IMG/VR virus record: IMGVR_UViG_3300003322_000128
Location: 34,784 to 98,783 of that record
DNA: 64,000 nt
Direction: 5' to 3' (one strand)
Source of the DNA: a virus
Below, piece by piece: positions 20,870 to 30,292 of the stretch. Positions within the stretch are counted from its first letter, which is position 1. The number at the start of each line of letters is the position of its first letter. Made by a program: the position numbers and the translations under genes. The notes under the pieces were generated by a model. It did not search any database. It had not been told where the DNA came from and saw only the letters and a list, made by a program, of their open reading frames with translations.

Positions 20870-22452
20870 TGGCAAATAAGGTTGTATCAGCAGAGGAAGA
20901 GTCAAGGGAAATTGAGGTTAAGGTAGGCTCAATCGTAGAATATTCGGCATCTTCTTCTGAAATTGATGTATTCTCAAAGTCAGCAGATGAAGTCCGTAAG
21001 ATGGATGGAATCACTCCTGCCCTTAAGAGGAAGACGACTCGTGAAATCCAGAAGTTCCAACGTGGAACTGGTGGAGCAAAGACCAAGCGTGAAGAGCGAG
21101 ACGAGATTACGGGGTACAACCTATTTGAAGTAGTTATGCCACCCTATAATCTTGATTATCTAGCAGCTCTATACGAGAAGTCTTCTCCACATGCGGCAGC
21201 TGTTAAGGCTAAGGTCAAGAATATCGCCGGGTTGGGTTATCAGTTTGTAGAATCAGAGGCAACGAAGGAACTTCTAGACAGAGCAGAAGGAAATGAGTCT
21301 AAGCTTTCTCAGCTACGTAGGAGACTGTCCCGTGGTCGTATCCAGCTCAACGAGTGGCTTGACTCATGTAATGAAGAGGATGAATTCGATGAGACTCTAG
21401 GGAAGCTGTGGACAGATTATGAAACCACCGGAAACGCTTACCTTGAGATTGGTAGAAAGAACACTGGAGAAATCGGATATCTTGGACATATTCCTGCAAC
21501 TACATTGAGAATCCGTAAGCAGCGTGATGGATTTGTTCAGATTATCTCAAATCGGGCGGTTTTCTTTAGGAACTTTGGTGACAAGGAAACAACCGACCCA
21601 ATTGGTCATGACCCACGTCCTAATGAGATTATCCACTTCAAGAAGTACACTCCTACACATGGATATTACGGTGTTCCTGATATCATTTCTGCAATGACGG
21701 CGGTTACTGGTAATGAGTTCTCCGCTCGATTTAATCTTGATTATTTTGAGAACAAGGCAGTTCCTCGTTATGTTATCGTTATCAAGGGTGGCAACCTTTC
21801 TGCTCGTTCAGAGCAGCAGATTCTAGAATTCTTCCAGGCTTCTTTGAAGGGTAAGAATCACAGGACTCTGTATGTTCCACTTCCAGCAGATGAGGAAGGC
21901 AAGAAGGTTTCGTTCGAAATGAAGCCTGTTGAAACTGGAACGCAGGATTCTTCGTTCAATAATTACCGAAAGGGCAATCTGAACGAAATTCTGATGGCTC
22001 ATGGAGTCCCTATCTCAAAGGTGTCTCTTGGTGAGGGAGTTTCTTTGGCGGCGGCTAGAGATGCAGACAAGACGTTCAAGGAACAAGTATGTAGGCCAGA
22101 CCAGAGAATTCTTGAAAAGAAGTTGAACAAGATTGTCAAGGAACTCACACAAGTATTTGTGTTGAAGTTGAATGAGCTTTCTTTGACTGATGAAGATACT
22201 CAGTCAAAGATTGATGAGCGTTACCTACGTCTTGGTACCTATTTGCCAAATGAGGTTCGTGCTCGTAAGGGTATGCCTGGCATTAAGGGCGGAGACAAGC
22301 CTGTAGAACTTAAGCCACAGCAGGCGGCAGAGCAAAAGACTCAGGCTTCCGGTAATAGAAAGAGGGACCAGGAGCGTCAGGGTAATTCGACAGATTCCGC
22401 TTCCTCAAATAACACAAGAAATCCGCAAGGGGAAGGAAGACAGACCGCCTAA
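20869..22452 (+). CDS. Portal protein
   Basis: 527 residues. The portal forms the twelve-subunit DNA gate of the capsid. The core matches the phage portal family: YNLDYLAALYEKSSPHAAAV, GNAYLEIGRKNTGEIGYLGH, EIIHFKKYTPTHGYYGVPDI, then FENKAVPRYVIVIKGGNLSA and NLNEILMAHGVPISKVSLGE (clip, stem and wing regions). The N-terminal 50 residues are acidic and variable; the C-terminal 60 are polar and low in complexity (Gln/Asn/Ser). Coupled to the preceding gene by TAATG. Confidence 0.9.
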   Translation: MANKVVSAEEESREIEVKVGSIVEYSASSSEIDVFSKSADEVRKMDGITPALKRKTTREIQKFQRGTGGAKTKREERDEITGYNLFEVVMPPYNLDYLAALYEKSSPHAAAVKAKVKNIAGLGYQFVESEATKELLDRAEGNESKLSQLRRRLSRGRIQLNEWLDSCNEEDEFDETLGKLWTDYETTGNAYLEIGRKNTGEIGYLGHIPATTLRIRKQRDGFVQIISNRAVFFRNFGDKETTDPIGHDPRPNEIIHFKKYTPTHGYYGVPDIISAMTAVTGNEFSARFNLDYFENKAVPRYVIVIKGGNLSARSEQQILEFFQASLKGKNHRTLYVPLPADEEGKKVSFEMKPVETGTQDSSFNNYRKGNLNEILMAHGVPISKVSLGEGVSLAAARDADKTFKEQVCRPDQRILEKKLNKIVKELTQVFVLKLNELSLTDEDTQSKIDERYLRLGTYLPNEVRARKGMPGIKGGDKPVELKPQQAAEQKTQASGNRKRDQERQGNSTDSASSNNTRNPQGEGRQTA

Positions 22453-22457
22453 TTTAA

Positions 22458-22892
22458 ATGGTTAAGATTCTAAGAAGGGCTTGGGAGAGCCTAGCCACAG
22501 CTTTGGCTAGGCCAATCAATAAAGTAGCCGCAGTAGTTTTGTCAGTTTATACATTTCTCTGGGGGTTCTGGATTGCCAACCCCTTCTGGGATGTTTTTGG
22601 AAATGCACATGTATATGATTGGCTATCTAGTGTAGCCCCAGAAGAATATTGGGGTAGTATGGCAATGGCTGTTGGCGCAATCATGACTTATGGGGTAATT
22701 CGCGGCTCCAGAAAATCCTTGACGATTGGAGCATTTGTCGGTTTTATTCATTGGCTAATCATTGCCATGGGATATTTTGCGGGTGACTGGAGAAATACCG
22801 GTGGAATTACATCAAGCGCAATGGCACTTTATTGTGCAGCTATCTATCTAAACATCAGATACCTTCATTTTAAAGAAACACATCCCGAATAA
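22458..22892 (+). CDS. Four-span membrane protein inside the head operon
   Basis: 144 residues with four hydrophobic spans (VVLSVYTFLWGFWIA, MAMAVGAIMTYGVI, GAFVGFIHWLIIAMGYFAG, ITSSAMALYCAAIYLNI) and a basic N-terminus. It lies six bases after portal and before the protease-scaffold gene, an unusual place for a membrane protein. It resembles small phage membrane proteins of unknown role. Possibly anchors early assembly at the membrane or serves lysis; both are inference. Confidence 0.7.
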   Translation: MVKILRRAWESLATALARPINKVAAVVLSVYTFLWGFWIANPFWDVFGNAHVYDWLSSVAPEEYWGSMAMAVGAIMTYGVIRGSRKSLTIGAFVGFIHWLIIAMGYFAGDWRNTGGITSSAMALYCAAIYLNIRYLHFKETHPE

Positions 22893-22893
22893 T

Positions 22894-22922
22894 TTGCCTT
22901 TTTAAAAGGCGGCTGATAATAT
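22894..22922 (+). promoter_or_regulatory. Promoter of the protease-scaffold gene
   Basis: TTGCCT, 17 bp, TAATAT; ATG 22929 is six bases after the -10. GCCTTTTTAAAAGGC (22896-22910), an inverted repeat, overlaps the -35 and spacer. Confidence 0.6.
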
Positions 22923-22928
22923 ACAACT

Positions 22929-24242
22929 ATGGAGATTAAGAAGGCTCAGTGGGCTTCAGATGGCGAAAGTATTCGTCTGACGATGCCACTTTCTAAGGTT
23001 GATAAGGAGAACCGCCTAGTTTCAGGGTGGGCCTCTCTTGACAACGCTGATAGCCAAGGAGATGTAGTTCTCAAGGAGGCCAACCAGCGTGCATTCAGCC
23101 GTTTCCGTGGAAACATCCGAGAGATGCATCAGCCAATTGCTGTTGGTCGCATGGTTGATTTCAAGGAAGACTCCTACTTCGACCAGGAGACGCAGAAGTT
23201 CTATAATGGAATTTTTGTTACAGTATATGTTTCCAAGGGTGCGCAGGATACTTGGGAGAAGGTTCTAGACGGAACGCTCCAGGGATTTTCTATCGGCGGT
23301 GCGATTAAGGATGCTGAGACTCAGTGGGTAAAGGAAGCAAATGCAGCCATCCGCTTTGTTAAGGACTATGACCTAGTTGAACTAAGCTTGGTAGATTCTC
23401 CAGCTAACCAGCTTGCAAATATCTTCTCTATTACAAAGTCATCTGATGGTGAGGTTGTAATGAAGGGAATTGTAGCAGATACTCATTCAGAGAATGTCTA
23501 CTACTGTGAGCAGGATGGTATTGCTAAGACTTCCACTGATGAGTCAGCAGAATGCGGTAACTGCGGTTCCGCAATGCAAAACATTGGATGGTTTGAGTAC
23601 GGCAGCGATGAAGAGAAGGCGGAAAAGGTTTCGTCACTAGTTGCTGCACGTAATTCTTCTAACACGAGCGGTTCAGAGGAACCAATCGCTAAGCAGGATA
23701 CTGCACAAAACGAAGGAGGTGTAATCGTGGCAGAAGAGAACAAGAATTCTGAGACTGAGGTTCCGGCCGGTTCTACTTCAACTGAGGTTAACGAAGTTGC
23801 AGAAGAAGGAAAGGCTGAGACTGAAGTTGAGTCAAGCACAGAGACAGTAGCAGAAGAGGCAAAGAAGGAAGAGGAGACCGCCGACAATTCGGAGGTTGCT
23901 CCAGAGCCAGACATTGCAAAGATGTTTGGTGACCTACAGACTGCTATTTCGTCTGGCCTTGAGAAGAATGCAAAGGCGGCTGAGGAAGCAATTGCTAAGG
24001 CAGCAGAAGCATTCGAGACCAAGGTAGGAGAACTTGTAGAGAAGCACGAAGAGCTTGTAAATAAGTTTGAGTCTCTAAAGACTGACATCGGTGGCGTTGA
24101 AAAGCGTCTTGAGGGTGTAGAGTCTGAGACTGCTATGAAGAAGTCCGGAGACCTAGGCGGGTCAACGGAGGATACCCTAAAGAAGAGTAAGGGTTCAACG
24201 TGGGGCGGGCGCTTCCTCGGCCTTTCCGACCTACAAAACTAA
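22929..24242 (+). CDS. Capsid maturation protease fused to scaffold
   Basis: 437 residues. N-terminal protease domain (about 1-170, prohead protease/XkdF type): SGWASLDNADSQGDVV, His about 67 in EMHQP, and Ser in VELSLVDSPANQ (about 150-158) form the likely catalytic set. A small Cys cluster follows (YYCEQDG, ECGNCGS; about 190-215). The remainder is Glu/Ala-rich and disordered, then coiled coil (FETKVGELVEKHEELVNKFE), typical of an internal scaffold. An internal GTG with SD near 23728 could give a separate scaffold. The leaderless start fits the promoter above. Confidence 0.85.
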   Translation: MEIKKAQWASDGESIRLTMPLSKVDKENRLVSGWASLDNADSQGDVVLKEANQRAFSRFRGNIREMHQPIAVGRMVDFKEDSYFDQETQKFYNGIFVTVYVSKGAQDTWEKVLDGTLQGFSIGGAIKDAETQWVKEANAAIRFVKDYDLVELSLVDSPANQLANIFSITKSSDGEVVMKGIVADTHSENVYYCEQDGIAKTSTDESAECGNCGSAMQNIGWFEYGSDEEKAEKVSSLVAARNSSNTSGSEEPIAKQDTAQNEGGVIVAEENKNSETEVPAGSTSTEVNEVAEEGKAETEVESSTETVAEEAKKEEETADNSEVAPEPDIAKMFGDLQTAISSGLEKNAKAAEEAIAKAAEAFETKVGELVEKHEELVNKFESLKTDIGGVEKRLEGVESETAMKKSGDLGGSTEDTLKKSKGSTWGGRFLGLSDLQN

Positions 24243-24273
24243 TTTCTAGGAAATATGGAGGTGACACAAACAG

Positions 24274-25272
24274 ATGAGTAATACAGAACTACTAGAGAAG
24301 GTTATCCGTACTACCGAGGTTGGTTCCGGTGGTGGTGGTCTTCTTAACGCAGAGCAGGCAGACCGTTTCATTGATTACATGTGGGATGCAACTGTACTTG
24401 GTTCACAGGTACGTACAATCCGCATGCGTGCAACGGAGCAGGACATCGACAAGATTGGTGTTGGAGAGCGTCTAATGCGTGTTGCAACTGAGGCTGTTGA
24501 CGACGGTGTCAACGCTGGTGCGACATTCACCAAGATTTCTCTAACTACAAAGAAGTTGCGTCTTGACTGGGAGCTTTCAACCGAGTCTCTTGAGGACAAC
24601 ATTGAAGGTGACGCTCTTGAGGACCACATTGCGCGCCTTATGGCAACGCAGGCGGGTAACGACATTGAGGATGTTGCTATTAACGGTAACACCGCTCTTA
24701 CTTCAGACCCGCTGATGAAGGCATTTGACGGTTGGCGTAAGCTAGCCCTTGCAGGTGGACACGTTGTTGACCACGCTGGACAGCCACTTAACCGTGCTGC
24801 TGCCAACAAGGCTCTTAAGGCAATGCCACGTAAGTACATGCAGCGACGTAACGGTCTTAAGTTCTTCACCGGTTCAAACCTAATTCAGGATTACCTATAC
24901 GGTCTAACACAGACTGCTTCTGGCCTAATCAGCCTTGAGCAGGTTGCGCAGAACGTAACCCAGAACGGTGTTCGTACTGAGGGTCCTGCTGGATTTACCA
25001 GTCAGGCAATCTTCGGTGTTCCAGTTCAGGAGGTTCCACTATTCCTTGAGACAGTGGATGGTGACTACTCAGGTGCTACAGGTGACCATGGTGACCTATG
25101 GCTAACATTCCCACAGAACATGCTTTGGGGTGTAAAGCGTGAGATTCAGGTTTACCGTGAGTTCAAGCCAAAGAAGGACACAATCGAGTACACAATGTAC
25201 TGCCGTGTTGGTACACAGATTGAGAATGCAGACGCTTTCGTTGTTGTAAAGAACGTTAAGGTCTCAGCCTAA
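24274..25272 (+). CDS. Major capsid protein
   Basis: 332 residues, directly after the protease-scaffold gene and followed by a strong terminator; SD GGAGGTGA. The sequence is rich in Gly, Ala, Thr and Asp with VIRTTEVGSGGGGLLNAEQA, KKLRLDWELSTESLEDNIEG and LWLTFPQNMLWGVKREIQVY, the pattern of HK97-fold major capsid proteins of the phi-C31-like and related groups. Codon use is strongly biased, as for an abundant protein. Confidence 0.9.
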   Translation: MSNTELLEKVIRTTEVGSGGGGLLNAEQADRFIDYMWDATVLGSQVRTIRMRATEQDIDKIGVGERLMRVATEAVDDGVNAGATFTKISLTTKKLRLDWELSTESLEDNIEGDALEDHIARLMATQAGNDIEDVAINGNTALTSDPLMKAFDGWRKLALAGGHVVDHAGQPLNRAAANKALKAMPRKYMQRRNGLKFFTGSNLIQDYLYGLTQTASGLISLEQVAQNVTQNGVRTEGPAGFTSQAIFGVPVQEVPLFLETVDGDYSGATGDHGDLWLTFPQNMLWGVKREIQVYREFKPKKDTIEYTMYCRVGTQIENADAFVVVKNVKVSA

Positions 25273-25286
25273 AATTCTGTTTGACG

Positions 25287-25310
25287 AACCCCGCCCAAAA
25301 GGGCGGGGTT
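25287..25310 (+). terminator. Terminator after major capsid gene
   Basis: AACCCCGCCC-AAAA-GGGCGGGGTT followed by TCGTGTTTTA. Confidence 0.88.
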
Positions 25311-25339
25311 TCGTGTTTTACACAAGCTTCTGCTATAAT
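25310..25339 (+). promoter_or_regulatory. Probable promoter downstream of capsid gene
   Basis: TATAAT (25334-25339) with a weak -35 (TTCGTG, 18 bp upstream) overlapping the terminator tail. Confidence 0.45.
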
Positions 25340-25364
25340 GAAATCAACATGGAGGATATGATTA

Positions 25365-25754
25365 ATGAGTTTTGAGACACTAAAGAAGGAAGACCTTCTG
25401 AAGATTGCCGATGATTACGGCGTAGAAACAAAGCCAACCGACACTAAGGCGGTCATTATTGCTGCGCTTGCTGAGGATGGCGTTAATTGGGAAGATGTTG
25501 CTAAGATGGACAAGACTGTTGCAGAACAGGATGCTGTTCTAAAGGAAGAGGCTGCTGAAAAGAAGTCTAATGGACCTAAGCAGCTTCTTAAGATGCTTCG
25601 TGCGAATGGAACATACGAAATTCGCGGGATTAAGTTCACCAAGGAACACCCATTTGCTCTTGTACCAGAAGATGATGCTGAGTATATCGTAGAAAGCGAT
25701 GCTCAGGGATTCCGTTACGCAACTCCAAAGGAGGCTGCGGAATATTATGGCTGA
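25365..25754 (+). CDS. Virion protein with HeH/LEM-like N-terminal domain
   Basis: 129 residues. TLKKEDLLKIADDYGVETKP then TDTKAVIIAALAEDG (residues 4-38) matches the helix-extended-helix (HeH/LEM) fold seen at the start of phage head proteins. A Lys-rich link leads to a small beta domain (YEIRGIKFTKEHPFALVPED). Located directly after the capsid, it may be a head-decoration or head-tail protein. SD GGAGG. Confidence 0.65.
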   Translation: MSFETLKKEDLLKIADDYGVETKPTDTKAVIIAALAEDGVNWEDVAKMDKTVAEQDAVLKEEAAEKKSNGPKQLLKMLRANGTYEIRGIKFTKEHPFALVPEDDAEYIVESDAQGFRYATPKEAAEYYG

Positions 25755-26133
25755 TATTGTCTTCCCAGGAATGGCAGCGGGGGGTCCTATTGGACAGGAC
25801 TATCTTCCTGCCAATTATGACCTTGTGCTGTATAAGGGAGACTATCTACCATTTACAGTAACTCTTAAGGACAGCCAGGGTAATGCGATTGACCTAACGG
25901 GTCATACAGCAAAGTGCAGTCTAAGGACGTCCTTTGATGCAGTAGAATCTTTTGACGCAGATTGCACAATTACTCCGTCAGAGGGAACAATTGATATTGT
26001 ATTTCCATCATCGTTGACATCAACTTTGACAGCAAGTTCCTACATTTGGGATTTTCAGGTAACTGATGAAGATGGAAATAACAGAACGTATTTTGCTGGT
26101 GACGTCACAGTATACTCAGAGGTAACAAGGTGA
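25747..26133 (+). CDS. Beta-sandwich structural protein (BppU-like)
   Basis: 128 residues. ATG 25747 overlaps the previous stop, with AAAGGAGG about 11 bases upstream; a longer in-frame start lies within the other gene. [30 protein letters not shown] and [20 protein letters not shown] resemble the BppU N-terminal/Ig-like domain of phage baseplate and decoration proteins. The next gene begins in its stop (GTGA). Confidence 0.6.
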   Translation: MADIVFPGMAAGGPIGQDYLPANYDLVLYKGDYLPFTVTLKDSQGNAIDLTGHTAKCSLRTSFDAVESFDADCTITPSEGTIDIVFPSSLTSTLTASSYIWDFQVTDEDGNNRTYFAGDVTVYSEVTR

Positions 26134-26684
26134 CAACCCCATCAGGGCCAATTAATATTGAAATTGTGCAGGCGGAGTCCCCAATGGTATCTATTACCAG
26201 GACTCCGCCACCTGGTGTTTCTGTTTCAGGTTCTGGGCCAAGAGGTCCGCAGGGAATTCAGGGACCTACAGGGGCTACCGGAGCGACAGGGCCCAAAGGA
26301 GATAAAGGCGACACTGGTAATACTGGTGCAACAGGAGCCACGGGCGCAACTGGTCCTGCCGGAAATAATGGTACAGATGGTGCACAATGGTTGAATGGAA
26401 CAGTAAATCCAACAAGTGGCCAGGGTGTTGTTGGAGACTGGTTTATTAATACAACAAGTCAGGATGTATTTAAGAAGACTAATTCAACCACATGGACATT
26501 GCAAGTCAATATTAAGGGTGCCACTGGTGCTACTGGAAGTACAGGTGCGCAAGGTGTCAAGGGCGATACTGGAGCAGCCGGACCAAATAATTTGGTTATT
26601 GTTACGGCTGGAACTGCACTACCAACCGACCCAACAGAACTAGCTGCTCTTGAAGGCAAGTTGTGGGTGGAGTACACGCCATGA
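26130..26684 (+). CDS. Collagen-like repeat protein
   Basis: 184 residues, GTG start overlapping the previous stop. Gly-X-Y triplets run over [20 protein letters not shown] (about 33-85) and again in the C-terminal half ([20 protein letters not shown]), with a globular insert [20 protein letters not shown] between. Collagen-like triple helices form trimeric rods in phage fibres. It is coupled to the LamG gene downstream; together they may form a capsid or fibre appendage. Confidence 0.8.
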   Translation: MTTPSGPINIEIVQAESPMVSITRTPPPGVSVSGSGPRGPQGIQGPTGATGATGPKGDKGDTGNTGATGATGATGPAGNNGTDGAQWLNGTVNPTSGQGVVGDWFINTTSQDVFKKTNSTTWTLQVNIKGATGATGSTGAQGVKGDTGAAGPNNLVIVTAGTALPTDPTELAALEGKLWVEYTP

Positions 26685-27463
26685 CAGGAGTTCTACTTGG
26701 TGAGTGGGGATTTCTCGATAATCTGAATGATACATCTGGTCATGGTCATACAGCTACTGTAAATTACACTCCAACGTATGTAAATGGACCTCATGCTGGT
26801 TCACGGGGGATTACATTTTCGGCAGACGGACAGACTATTACTTATGGCCGAACAGGTCTAGAACCAGTCGCATCAGACGGGGGTGTTTGTATGATGGCTT
26901 GGGTTAAACTTTCGGCATCATCAACCGGATATCTTGGAGTTATCCATAAGCACAGAGACCCAAGCTCATTGTCTACTAGAGCAGGCTGTGACATGATTGG
27001 GAACAAGTTCAGACCATTTGCGAGATGGCGTGACCAGCTAGCTTTTGCAGATGGAATTGGCCCGGATTTGAACGATAACACTTGGCATCATCTTGCTGTA
27101 GTAGATGCAGATGACAGATATGAATGGTATGTCGATGGAACAAGTGTTCAGTCTGCAAGTAGAACGGGAACGGGAAGTGTAACTTGGGAGCCTTATCCAT
27201 GGTTTAGTGGTTTTACTGCGGACATGCATTCAAGCTCTCTGCTTTCAATTTCTGGAGTGAGGATTTTTTCCGGGTCACTGACAACAACTGAAGTAAATAC
27301 ATGGAAGAACACTGCTATTACATCTGCTCAGCCGGGAAATATTATTGTGGGCGGTATTAAGAAGCCGGTTTCTTCAAAGTCTGCCATTGTCGGCGGGGTT
27401 AAGAAGTCAGTTTCAGGTGCATATGTTATTGTAGGTGGAGTAAAGAAGCCTGCAAACCTATAA
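26681..27463 (+). CDS. LamG-domain virion protein with IVGG repeats
   Basis: 260 residues. ATG 26681 overlaps the previous stop. A LamG jelly roll covers about 5-215 ([60 protein letters not shown]). The last 40 residues hold three repeats of IVGG(I/V)KK(P/S). LamG proteins bind sugars; behind a collagen rod this may be the tip of a trimeric appendage. Possibly contacts host wall glycans or teichoic sugars. Confidence 0.75.
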   Translation: MTGVLLGEWGFLDNLNDTSGHGHTATVNYTPTYVNGPHAGSRGITFSADGQTITYGRTGLEPVASDGGVCMMAWVKLSASSTGYLGVIHKHRDPSSLSTRAGCDMIGNKFRPFARWRDQLAFADGIGPDLNDNTWHHLAVVDADDRYEWYVDGTSVQSASRTGTGSVTWEPYPWFSGFTADMHSSSLLSISGVRIFSGSLTTTEVNTWKNTAITSAQPGNIIVGGIKKPVSSKSAIVGGVKKSVSGAYVIVGGVKKPANL

Positions 27464-27470
27464 CTCAATT

Positions 27471-27501
27471 TTAGGTTTTATATATTCAAATGTGATATAC
27501 T
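27471..27501 (+). promoter_or_regulatory. Probable promoter of the connector genes
   Basis: TATACT (27496-27501) with a weak -35. ATG 27508 is six bases after the -10, so a leaderless mRNA is predicted. Confidence 0.45.
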
Positions 27502-27507
27502 GACGAC

Positions 27508-28428
27508 ATGGAAATCTATAGAAATGAACTAGCAAATATTGACCTGAAGGTGCCTGTCACTGCGGTCAGTGGAACCTTTGAGGTAGCTGCCTATGAAGGT
27601 AACACACTGCTGTACACGTTCGCAACTGTATCACAGATTTCTGGTGGCTATAGAGTCGTGCTTCCATTCAGCCTTGTTCAGTCAGATAAGACTATCCAGA
27701 TTAGATGGAAGTTCAATTATGTTGAAAATTCTGTAACCAAGACATACAACTACACTACTGTTGTTGATGTTGTGACTCCGTATGTGACTTTGGATGAAAT
27801 TAAGGAAGCTATTCCTGAAGTTTTGACCATGTTCGATACCACTGACAAGATGGACCTTGAGCTGAAGAGGCTTGAGAGAAGGATTCGCGGCATTATTGAT
27901 AATTATACCGGGCAGTCATTTGGCAGGTATGTTGGAACACGTGAGGTGATTGGTTCTGGTGATGAAGAGCTTAAGCTTTCTGATAGGCTGGTTTCTCTAG
28001 AAAACATTGCTGGAGCGAATATTATTTACTCAAGTGACGGCATTTCTTCTCCTGGCCTTTACACTTCTAGAGGAGACGGATGGTACATTGGATTTTCCGC
28101 CCCAACTCCTACAGGTGATTATGTGTTTGAGAATGTTATCAGAGACCCGGACAGTGTTTATTCGCGCGGGTTTAGGGATAATTTTGTCTATACAATTACT
28201 GGAGTATGGGGATGGGACGATGTTCCTGCCGAAGTTAAAGAAGCAGCCCTGTCACTTTGTGAAGATGAATTGTGTCCACAAGCAGAATATAGAGACAGAT
28301 ACTTGAAGAGCATTTCTGGAGATGGCTGGAGATACGAGTACAATCCAAATGCTTACTATGGAACAGGAAGTGTGATTGTAGACCAGCTTCTTGAGCCTTT
28401 CCGACGTAGCACTATGGTTGTGATTTAA
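27508..28428 (+). CDS. Head-tail connector (adaptor) protein with Ig-like N-terminus
   Basis: 306 residues, no SD. Residues about 1-90 are a beta-sandwich domain resembling the product of 25747-26133. From about 92, VTLDEIKEAIPEVLTMFDTT and LELKRLERRIRGIIDNYTGQ (a helical bundle) fit the gp6-like head-tail connector family. The C-terminal part has WGWDDVPAEVKEAALSLCED, typical of the same group. It probably sits below the portal. Confidence 0.7.
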   Translation: MEIYRNELANIDLKVPVTAVSGTFEVAAYEGNTLLYTFATVSQISGGYRVVLPFSLVQSDKTIQIRWKFNYVENSVTKTYNYTTVVDVVTPYVTLDEIKEAIPEVLTMFDTTDKMDLELKRLERRIRGIIDNYTGQSFGRYVGTREVIGSGDEELKLSDRLVSLENIAGANIIYSSDGISSPGLYTSRGDGWYIGFSAPTPTGDYVFENVIRDPDSVYSRGFRDNFVYTITGVWGWDDVPAEVKEAALSLCEDELCPQAEYRDRYLKSISGDGWRYEYNPNAYYGTGSVIVDQLLEPFRRSTMVVI

Positions 28429-28917
28429 TTGATTAGATGTCTAGCAAGTGCGAAGTTCAGTATGCTGGCAGACATTGTGAAGCCTGATGCTGCACCAGAT
28501 GATTCTTCATCATCAACAGGTCATTGGGAATGGGTTCAGGACCCTGATTCCTGGGCTTTCATTCAGGTTTGGGTAACAGATGACCCAAATACCCCGGATG
28601 TGGAAGGTCATGTTGTCACAGTTAAGTGTCGTGCTAAGGCTGCAATGACCGGAAGCATCCGAGCAGCAGAACAGTTTGGCTCAGAGTATTTGAATGAGGA
28701 GTGGGTTAAGCTCGAACTACCATTTAATGCCGATATTACTCTGAGAGACAGAGTAGCCAATATCAGGACTCTCAAGGGACAGACTCTTTGGTCTGAAGAG
28801 GAATCTGATGGCAATCCACCAACTACATTCGATGTATTCAGGGTTTCTCCTGAAATCGACGGGTTTGGAATGCTTATTGGCAAAATTGCTCTAGTCAAGA
28901 GGGCGGTTGTTCAATAA
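28429..28917 (+). CDS. Head-tail stopper/completion protein
   Basis: 162 residues from TTG 28429, touching the previous stop; a later in-frame ATG is possible. Position after the connector and before the neck protein suggests head completion. VTVKCRAKAAMTGSIRAAEQ and DITLRDRVANIRTLKGQTLW are beta-rich, like small barrel head-completion proteins. The call depends mainly on gene order. Confidence 0.55.
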   Translation: MIRCLASAKFSMLADIVKPDAAPDDSSSSTGHWEWVQDPDSWAFIQVWVTDDPNTPDVEGHVVTVKCRAKAAMTGSIRAAEQFGSEYLNEEWVKLELPFNADITLRDRVANIRTLKGQTLWSEEESDGNPPTTFDVFRVSPEIDGFGMLIGKIALVKRAVVQ

Positions 28918-29741
28918 TGGCTAAAAAGTACATTGGTTTCAATGTTGACATTGCTGAGTCAGCCGCCCTCACCGGATTTTTGCAAGAGCTTTCTATGGGT
29001 ATTAAGACATCTAGACATATTGGTCCAGTCCTTAAGTATACCCATGTGATTATGTCACAAGCATTTACTGATTATATGTCAGTAGTTGGTCCAGCGCAGC
29101 CTTCAAGGTTCCATCATGTCTATGAATGGGGGCAGATTGGAGACCCTACAGCTAAATTGTGGGACGATAAGCTTTTGGGAAGCGGTGCTACAAGGACAGC
29201 GACATTTTCTTGGCGGGCCTCGAAGCAAACTGTTCCAGTTCGGTCAGACTTTAAGGACGTTGGAGTAAAGCAAATCCATGTCTTTGTATGGAAGGCTCCT
29301 GTAATGGAATATGGAAAAAACATTTTGATTGAGCCAAAGAGAGGAAAGTTCCTCGCTTATTTCACAGGTCCCACGAATCCTAGTATGAAGTATGAGCGTC
29401 AAATTACTCAGAATCCTATCCATGTAACTGACCCTGGTGGACCTTTGGTAAAGGGTTCATTTACTAAGGAGTATGTTTCTTGGTGGGGTGGTTCTGGTGC
29501 TCAAGAGGTATTCAACTCATCAATTCGGCGGGTTCTAGAAGAAGACCTTGGTAAGATGCCTATTGAATCAGCAACAAAGCCATTCAGAAGAGCAAGAACA
29601 AAGACGTTCGCTATTAACACTATTGCGGATGCCGAAGCTGCACAAAGAGCTGGTGCATTGGCAGCAAAGAAGTATCTAGAATCTCGCTCTAGAAAATATA
29701 TTGAGGCGGCAAGAGCCAGGGAGGGGATTATTAATGGCTGA
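28917..29741 (+). CDS. Neck/tail-completion protein
   Basis: 274 residues, TAATG-coupled to the previous gene. HK97 gp10-like position. Contains VDIAESAALTGFLQELSMGI, a helical start, then a beta-rich middle (TRTATFSWRASKQTVPVRSD) and a Lys/Ala-rich C-terminal helix (AQRAGALAAKKYLESRSRKY). Longer than the usual 100-150-residue tail-completion protein. Assignment is by position. Confidence 0.55.
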   Translation: MAKKYIGFNVDIAESAALTGFLQELSMGIKTSRHIGPVLKYTHVIMSQAFTDYMSVVGPAQPSRFHHVYEWGQIGDPTAKLWDDKLLGSGATRTATFSWRASKQTVPVRSDFKDVGVKQIHVFVWKAPVMEYGKNILIEPKRGKFLAYFTGPTNPSMKYERQITQNPIHVTDPGGPLVKGSFTKEYVSWWGGSGAQEVFNSSIRRVLEEDLGKMPIESATKPFRRARTKTFAINTIADAEAAQRAGALAAKKYLESRSRKYIEAARAREGIING

Positions 29742-30282
29742 AGATTATAGGGTTGTTGGTGCTCATGAAATCAACAAATGGCTTTGGGATAAGCTTAAGG
29801 CGTTTGAGTATAAGCCGGGAGTAAAGGCATTTAAGGATTATAAGGGTTCTGGAAATACTTCAGGATATGATATTGTTCCTATTGTCCCTGGTTATCAGTG
29901 GCCACAAATGAGTGACATTACCGGAAATAGAAGCCCGTATATCGTTTACAATTATATTGTGTCTGCATACTCATCTGAATGGTGGTTGTGTAGAGAGCAG
30001 TGTGCCTATGTAATTTATGACTTTGATGAAGAACGCTTGAGGGCAATTAATGCCTATATGGTTGACCTTATGAAGAGAATGGATTGGACAGCCCGGGATT
30101 TGAACAACAGTTCCTTGGTATCAGACAAGTTTGATTTCAAGTTTGTGCAGCTTACTTCTGCGGCTGGCCCTGATGATTTTGCGGTAACAACTGAAAAGAC
30201 CCTTAGAGGAGCCATGGTAGTTGTCAATTACGAATATACAACTGATATGAATACTCAAGAGGGAAATGGCATGAGAGCATAA
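29734..30282 (+). CDS. Tail terminator protein
   Basis: 182 residues, ATG 29734 overlapping the previous stop. Order (connector, stopper, neck, then this gene, then major tail protein) suits a tail terminator. It has YSSEWWLCREQCAYVIYDFD then EERLRAINAYMVDLMKRMDW and a C-terminal strand (RGAMVVVNYEYTTD), which resembles the alpha/beta fold of gpU/gp17-like terminators. The call rests on position and fold-like pattern. Confidence 0.55.
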   Translation: MAEDYRVVGAHEINKWLWDKLKAFEYKPGVKAFKDYKGSGNTSGYDIVPIVPGYQWPQMSDITGNRSPYIVYNYIVSAYSSEWWLCREQCAYVIYDFDEERLRAINAYMVDLMKRMDWTARDLNNSSLVSDKFDFKFVQLTSAAGPDDFAVTTEKTLRGAMVVVNYEYTTDMNTQEGNGMRA

Positions 30283-30292
30283 TTGGTTAATT

